Of a stretch of 7,439 nucleotides of DNA, positions 5,501 through 7,439 are shown one piece after another. The position numbers and the translations under genes were made by a program. Below the pieces are notes generated by a model that worked only from the letters and a program-made list of their open reading frames with translations, searched no databases and was not told where the DNA came from. The stretch comes from DASTGO01 sp035719045 (lineage in GTDB: Bacteria; Actinomycetota; Actinomycetes; Actinomycetales; Kineosporiaceae). Each line of letters begins with the position of its first letter. The first letter of the stretch is position 1. Location: NCBI GenBank assembly GCA_035719045.1, contig DASTGO010000085.1, positions 1-7,439 on the forward strand. The letters are read 5' to 3'.

Positions 5501-7439
5501 CCGGGTCCCGACCGCGGCAGCGACCTCCACCAGCGCCCACGCCCGCGCCGTCGGATCCGGCACACCACGAGCCAAACCCGCCGCAGACCCCGGATCCACC
5601 GCAGCCACCGCCCGCAGATGCGTCCGGGCCAACCGGTCCGCCTCCGCATACAAGCGAGTGGCCCGCTCCGGCTCCGCGGCCGCCACCGCATCCCCCAGGA
5701 GTTCCAGCGCGTTCACCCGCGCCAACTCCCCGGGGATCTTCCCGATCACCTCTACGGCACGGTCCACACTCGTGGCCGCCACCACCAACGCCACCTCGGT
5801 CAACACCCACGACCGCCCAGCCACGTCATGAACCGACAGCGCAACCTTCTCCGCCTGATCGGGATCAGTGACCGCCACCGCCCGCGCAGCCGCCCCCACC
5901 ACCTCCCAACCAGTCGCCCGCCCACTACCCCACGACCTCCTCACCCCGGTCCCACCAGACGACGAACTGGCCCTCGCACCGACCGACGGGCCGGTTCCAG
6001 AGTCTCCCGCCACCACGGCCGCCACCGGCGTCGGCCGCGGGACCCCTCGGGCACCAGCATCAACGAACCCGTCGCCGTCCCTCACCGCACCCGACCCCAC
6101 CGGATCAGGCCCGGCCGGACCCGGTCCGGCCGGGGTGGGTCGGATCTGGTCCGTCGGCCGGGTGGGGATGGCTGGGCTGAGCGGGTGCGGGACGGGCGCG
6201 GGGTCGGTGAGGGCTCTGGCTGCGCTGATCGCGGTCCGCAGGCCAGCCCGGACCAGCCCGTCGCCGACCCCCGTGAGGGCGCGTTCGGCCTCGGCCAGCG
6301 CGTCGGCCGCCAGCCCAGGGTCCACGCCGTGCACGGTGCGGGCCAACTGTGTCAGCGTCGACGCCCTTGCTGCCGGGTCGGTGAGGTCGGCACCGATCTG
6401 CCAGGCCAGTTCCGCCAACCGTGCCCCCTCATCAGGGTCACCGTCCGCCACCGCCACGGCCACCTCGGCCAGCGCCTGCGCCTTGGCCGGCCCGTCCGGC
6501 AGAGTCTCGGCCAGGTCCGCGGCCTGGTCGGTCAACGCCTCCGCCCGGTCCGGGTCACTGGACTGCATCGCCGCCGCGACCACCGCCAACGCCCGCGCCC
6601 TACCCGCCGGGTCCACCACCCCCAGGGCGGCCGTCTCGGCCCGGTCCAGCAACACGCCCGCCTGACCCGGGTCCGCCGCCGCCAGGGTCGCCGCCGCCGA
6701 CGCCAACGCACGAACCCGCGCCTCAGAATCAGCGACCCGACCCGTCGGCCTACTGTGTCCTGGGAAAGCCTGCGAGAACCAACGGGCAGCCTGCACCGGC
6801 GCCCGGCCGGCCCCGGTGTCCGCGCCCACCGTTTCCGCGCCGATCGCCCCCCAGTCCTGCAGGGTACGGTCACGCCCGTCGACCTCGTCCTCGTCGAGCG
6901 CGCTGTCGCTCTCGTCGACCTCGCCTTCGTCGACCGCGCTGTCGCTCTCGTCGACCTCGCCTTCGTCGACCGCGCTGTCGCCCTCGTCGAGCGCGCTGTC
7001 GCCCTCGTCGACCTCGCCTTCGTCGACCGCACTGTCGTTCTCGTCGACCGCACTGTCGTTCTCGTCGACCGCACTGTCGTTCTCGTCGACCGCACTGTCG
7101 TGCTCGGGTTGGTTCAGCGGCGTGGTCTGCGTGGGGTGCTCAGCGGAGGATGCCCCTTGATCCTGCAGGCTCTGCCCGTGATCGAGAGCACCGAGTTCGG
7201 CCAACCGTTCGGCGCGTCCGGAAACCGACACAGGCGGCCCGGTATGTCCCGGCGGGCGAAGGGCGGGGCGCTGGCTGGCGGTCGTGGATGGGCCGCCCGC
7301 GGTCGTGGATGTGCCGGCGGTCGCCCACCCGGTGTCGTCGTCCTTGCCGATCGCACCCCACTGCTGGACGCTGCGGTCTCGTGGTGCCACCCGCGGTGGC
7401 TGCGCCCCCTGCGAGGGACCTGCTGCGGCCACGCTTCCG
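2549..7439 (-). CDS. Giant modular toxin-type protein with four XRE-like HTH modules (5' end outside window)
   Basis: The minus frame is open from the right edge to TGA 2551-2549, about 1,629 residues. The first possible start seen, GTG 7432, lacks a convincing ribosome site and the frame continues past it, so the gene is 5'-truncated. Residues below count from that GTG. Modules: WGAIG motifs at 25-29, 194-198 and 937-941; acidic DSAVDEN/G repeats (about 110-185); helical repeats of the ARALAxVAxAxxxxDPxRA type (about 230-410 and 506-775); a Gln/Glu coiled coil (841-875); Ser/Thr/Pro/Gly disorder with a nine-residue Tyr repeat (about 971-998); four HTH modules (about 1211-1278, 1301-1373, 1395-1465, 1488-1559); and a Gly/Ser/Ala tail. 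No catalytic domain lies inside the frame. The NucB domain just downstream is probably its lost C-terminus. The layout fits a giant polymorphic toxin, but the N-terminal domain that would prove this is not visible. Confidence 0.9.
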   Translation of the reverse strand, partial: GSVAAAGPSQGAQPPRVAPRDRSVQQWGAIGKDDDTGWATAGTSTTAGGPSTTASQRPALRPPGHTGPPVSVSGRAERLAELGALDHGQSLQDQGASSAEHPTQTTPLNQPEHDSAVDENDSAVDENDSAVDENDSAVDEGEVDEGDSALDEGDSAVDEGEVDESDSAVDEGEVDESDSALDEDEVDGRDRTLQDWGAIGAETVGADTGAGRAPVQAARWFSQAFPGHSRPTGRVADSEARVRALASAAATLAAADPGQAGVLLDRAETAALGVVDPAGRARALAVVAAAMQSSDPDRAEALTDQAADLAETLPDGPAKAQALAEVAVAVADGDPDEGARLAELAWQIGADLTDPAARASTLTQLARTVHGVDPGLAADALAEAERALTGVGDGLVRAGLRTAISAARALTDPAPVPHPLSPAIPTRPTDQIRPTPAGPGPAGPDPVGSGAVRDGDGFVDAGARGVPRPTPVAAVVAGDSGTGPSVGARASSSSGGTGVRRSWGSGRATGWEVVGAAARAVAVTDPDQAEKVALSVHDVAGRSWVLTEVALVVAATSVDRAVEVIGKIPGELARVNALELLGDAVAAAEPERATRLYAEADRLARTHLRAVAAVDPGSAAGLARGVPDPTARAWALVEVAAAVGTRDGLLGQQLVSEAQTIEGVGRDPVSQMAQAAAGDPGYAERIARTVSDRTARAWALTSVAKVLLETDPARAVRLLTDAADLQARAVLVGDIHLRSHWRSAREKAYQKVSAWAVGPAPADAAATMFAGADDTDPDATRAGRSGRAVHPRPAGVFWQYKTKPRPAPDTTGTTKIDPRPLRSTSVIRARRPAPVAARPGAGLTVQEQQLQREIDELERQRQQAQTAEEQHRTHTLGSQPPTDQESRTPHEHDHEQRAQAWFEHHLTRTPKPCLFSRLLTALVPGKPTPHWKDDTVQDWGAIGDDDTDTAPSSADDYQPPTTRTRTQPPATDYATAAPGTRYPTAGQDAPYSTGGQAPQYATPAGPSGGTGVGGWTGPGPRSTRTRSVRFADQVPSTPAQSAAADLAQSLYDEGVNGPQTDPAWGPASPGEWSGRDGTSAGGNAVDGGGVVPASGSRPTASRRSGKAPVTSDGGSPEGFLSQDPASSDSPSLIGRFSGTGTWVGRLHATAGASTLTGHRASGSRLGTRTTSVRRQSTVPRVSGTASGAVAAQPQPAEAAEPASRIWWAPGATAQYLTDPARLRTLLTERNMTMEGLARAVDTHRPVISQLLSGVVPYTSSQNARRICRTLGVPQETLFSDEGPQGVAVRDRTTSRTGIGPKTAVLTDRALLRTLVEASGLTQDELARRAGVSGHATLGALLSGRLRSVKRQTAVGFAEALGTHVSKLFIADEPWVDRPTGLRPAPSSEEGPTFEPDTYVTLTDPGLLRTLMQDRVSCSELGKASGLTSNKIEKLRSGVLPRVNSGSAEAMAQYLDVHPLEMFRGPAASASTRQAAIAEAASRSQPVSRPQVTVISSEFLNDVRRAAKVSRDDLARSAGWEHAEAVSQLLDGHRTTLDAVAAERISQHLGTPVGTFFTLPGPSSAAGPSGSGASMVAGAAAGPGSSPIAHRTRSRASTASGASAGRGSSSGAGPSRFGAGTGVDADAAPV
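2586..2792. repeat. Three imperfect 69-bp tandem repeats at the 3' end of the giant gene
   Basis: Units at 2586-2654, 2655-2723 and 2724-2792 share blocks at 69-bp offsets. GACCTGCCGACGCCCCTG (2626-2643) recurs as GACCTGCCGCCGCCCCTG (2695-2712), and GACGGGCCCGC (2598-2608) recurs two units later (2736-2746). They encode the Gly/Ser/Ala linker (motifs such as AGRGSSSGAGPS and AGAAAGPGSS) between the last HTH module and the lost NucB domain. The third unit diverges in its second half. Confidence 0.65.
2758..3800 (-). repeat. Four tandem XRE-like helix-turn-helix modules within the giant gene
   Basis: Modules lie at about 3800-3600, 3530-3315, 3248-3040 and 2970-2758. The first three open with the same LTDxxxLRTL(L/V/M) helix, followed by LTxxxLAxxxGV-type turns, a recognition helix ending in L(L)SG, an Ala-rich helix with LGV and a final LF or MF. 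The fourth keeps VSRDDLARSAGW, VSQLLDGH and HLGTPVGTFF. This is the five-helix pattern of Cro/XRE DNA-binding domains. The shared opening helix points to internal duplication, while the low identity elsewhere shows it is old. DNA binding is inferred from the fold only. Confidence 0.78.
4439..4522 (-). repeat. 27-bp / nine-residue tyrosine repeat in a disordered linker
   Basis: Tyrosine codons fall exactly 27 bases apart at 4522-4520, 4495-4493, 4468-4466 and 4441-4439. The units read YATAAPGTR, YPTAGQDAP, YSTGGQAPQ and then YATPAG. The peptide is Gly/Pro/Thr-rich and should be unstructured, a flexible spacer between the WGAIG motif at 4624 and the HTH block. Confidence 0.6.
6878..7105 (-). 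repeat. Acidic DSAVDEN/G repeat tract, 21-bp and 36-bp units
   Basis: The 21-bp unit GTCGACCGCACTGTCGTTCTC is perfect at 7022-7042, 7043-7063 and 7064-7084, with a fourth copy differing by one base at 7085-7105. Further left, longer units combine DSAVDEG with an EVDES or EVDEG insert, giving a 12-residue (36-bp) period. About 75 residues are almost only Asp, Glu, Ser, Ala, Val, Asn and Gly, and therefore highly negative. The near-identity of the right-hand units indicates recent expansion, so copy number probably varies between strains. Confidence 0.85.

Noticed and set aside
5868..6665. Plus-strand open frame rich in Ala, Ser and Pro
   Set aside because: Mirror of the helical-repeat coding region, with a composition fully explained by the minus-strand codons.
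7022..7105. CRISPR-like array
   Set aside because: The 21-bp units are contiguous without spacers and encode an in-frame heptapeptide, so they are a coding minisatellite.

Overview
The window is high-GC DNA with strong G/C bias at third codon positions, GTG starts and multi-kilobase repeat-rich genes. This points to an actinomycete, of the kind that carries giant type VII-associated polymorphic toxin genes (Streptomyces, Micromonosporaceae or Frankia-like). Genus cannot be fixed from the sequence. I read it as a segment of a polymorphic-toxin island.

Layout from right to left, which is the direction of transcription for most genes. Positions 7439-2549 (minus) hold the 3' part of a giant modular gene that enters from outside the window. 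Its modules are recurring WGAIG motifs, an acidic DSAVDEN/G repeat, two blocks of alpha-helical repeats, a coiled coil, long disordered linkers and four XRE-like helix-turn-helix modules. A Gly/Ser/Ala linker built on a 69-bp repeat ends the frame at a TGA. About 40 bp further on (2513-2148, minus) lies an apparently complete NucA/NucB-type DNase domain. It has no start codon at its own N-terminus, is in another frame from the giant gene, and is cut off from it by that shift plus a TAG. It looks like the detached toxic C-terminal domain. A complete DUF2625 gene (2122-1433, minus) follows 25 bp later, in the position expected of an immunity gene.

Facing it on the plus strand is a small YrhB/Imm35-like gene (1074-1406), a second possible immunity-type protein, convergent with DUF2625 and 26 bp from it. 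Positions 251-1073 hold no gene I can support, but include a cluster of nested hairpins (652-778). At the left edge (250-1, minus) a new gene begins whose 83 visible residues match the WXG100-like N-terminal domain of CpnT-type giant toxins. The window therefore spans the junction between two successive giant toxin-type genes.

Inferred working model: the giant proteins are effector carriers, the swappable 3' module is a NucB nuclease now apparently disabled in this copy, and the small genes are retained or candidate immunity genes. The identities of NucB, DUF2625, the CpnT-like N-terminus and the HTH modules rest on motifs I recognise. The toxin-immunity pairing and the role of the HTH modules are inference.
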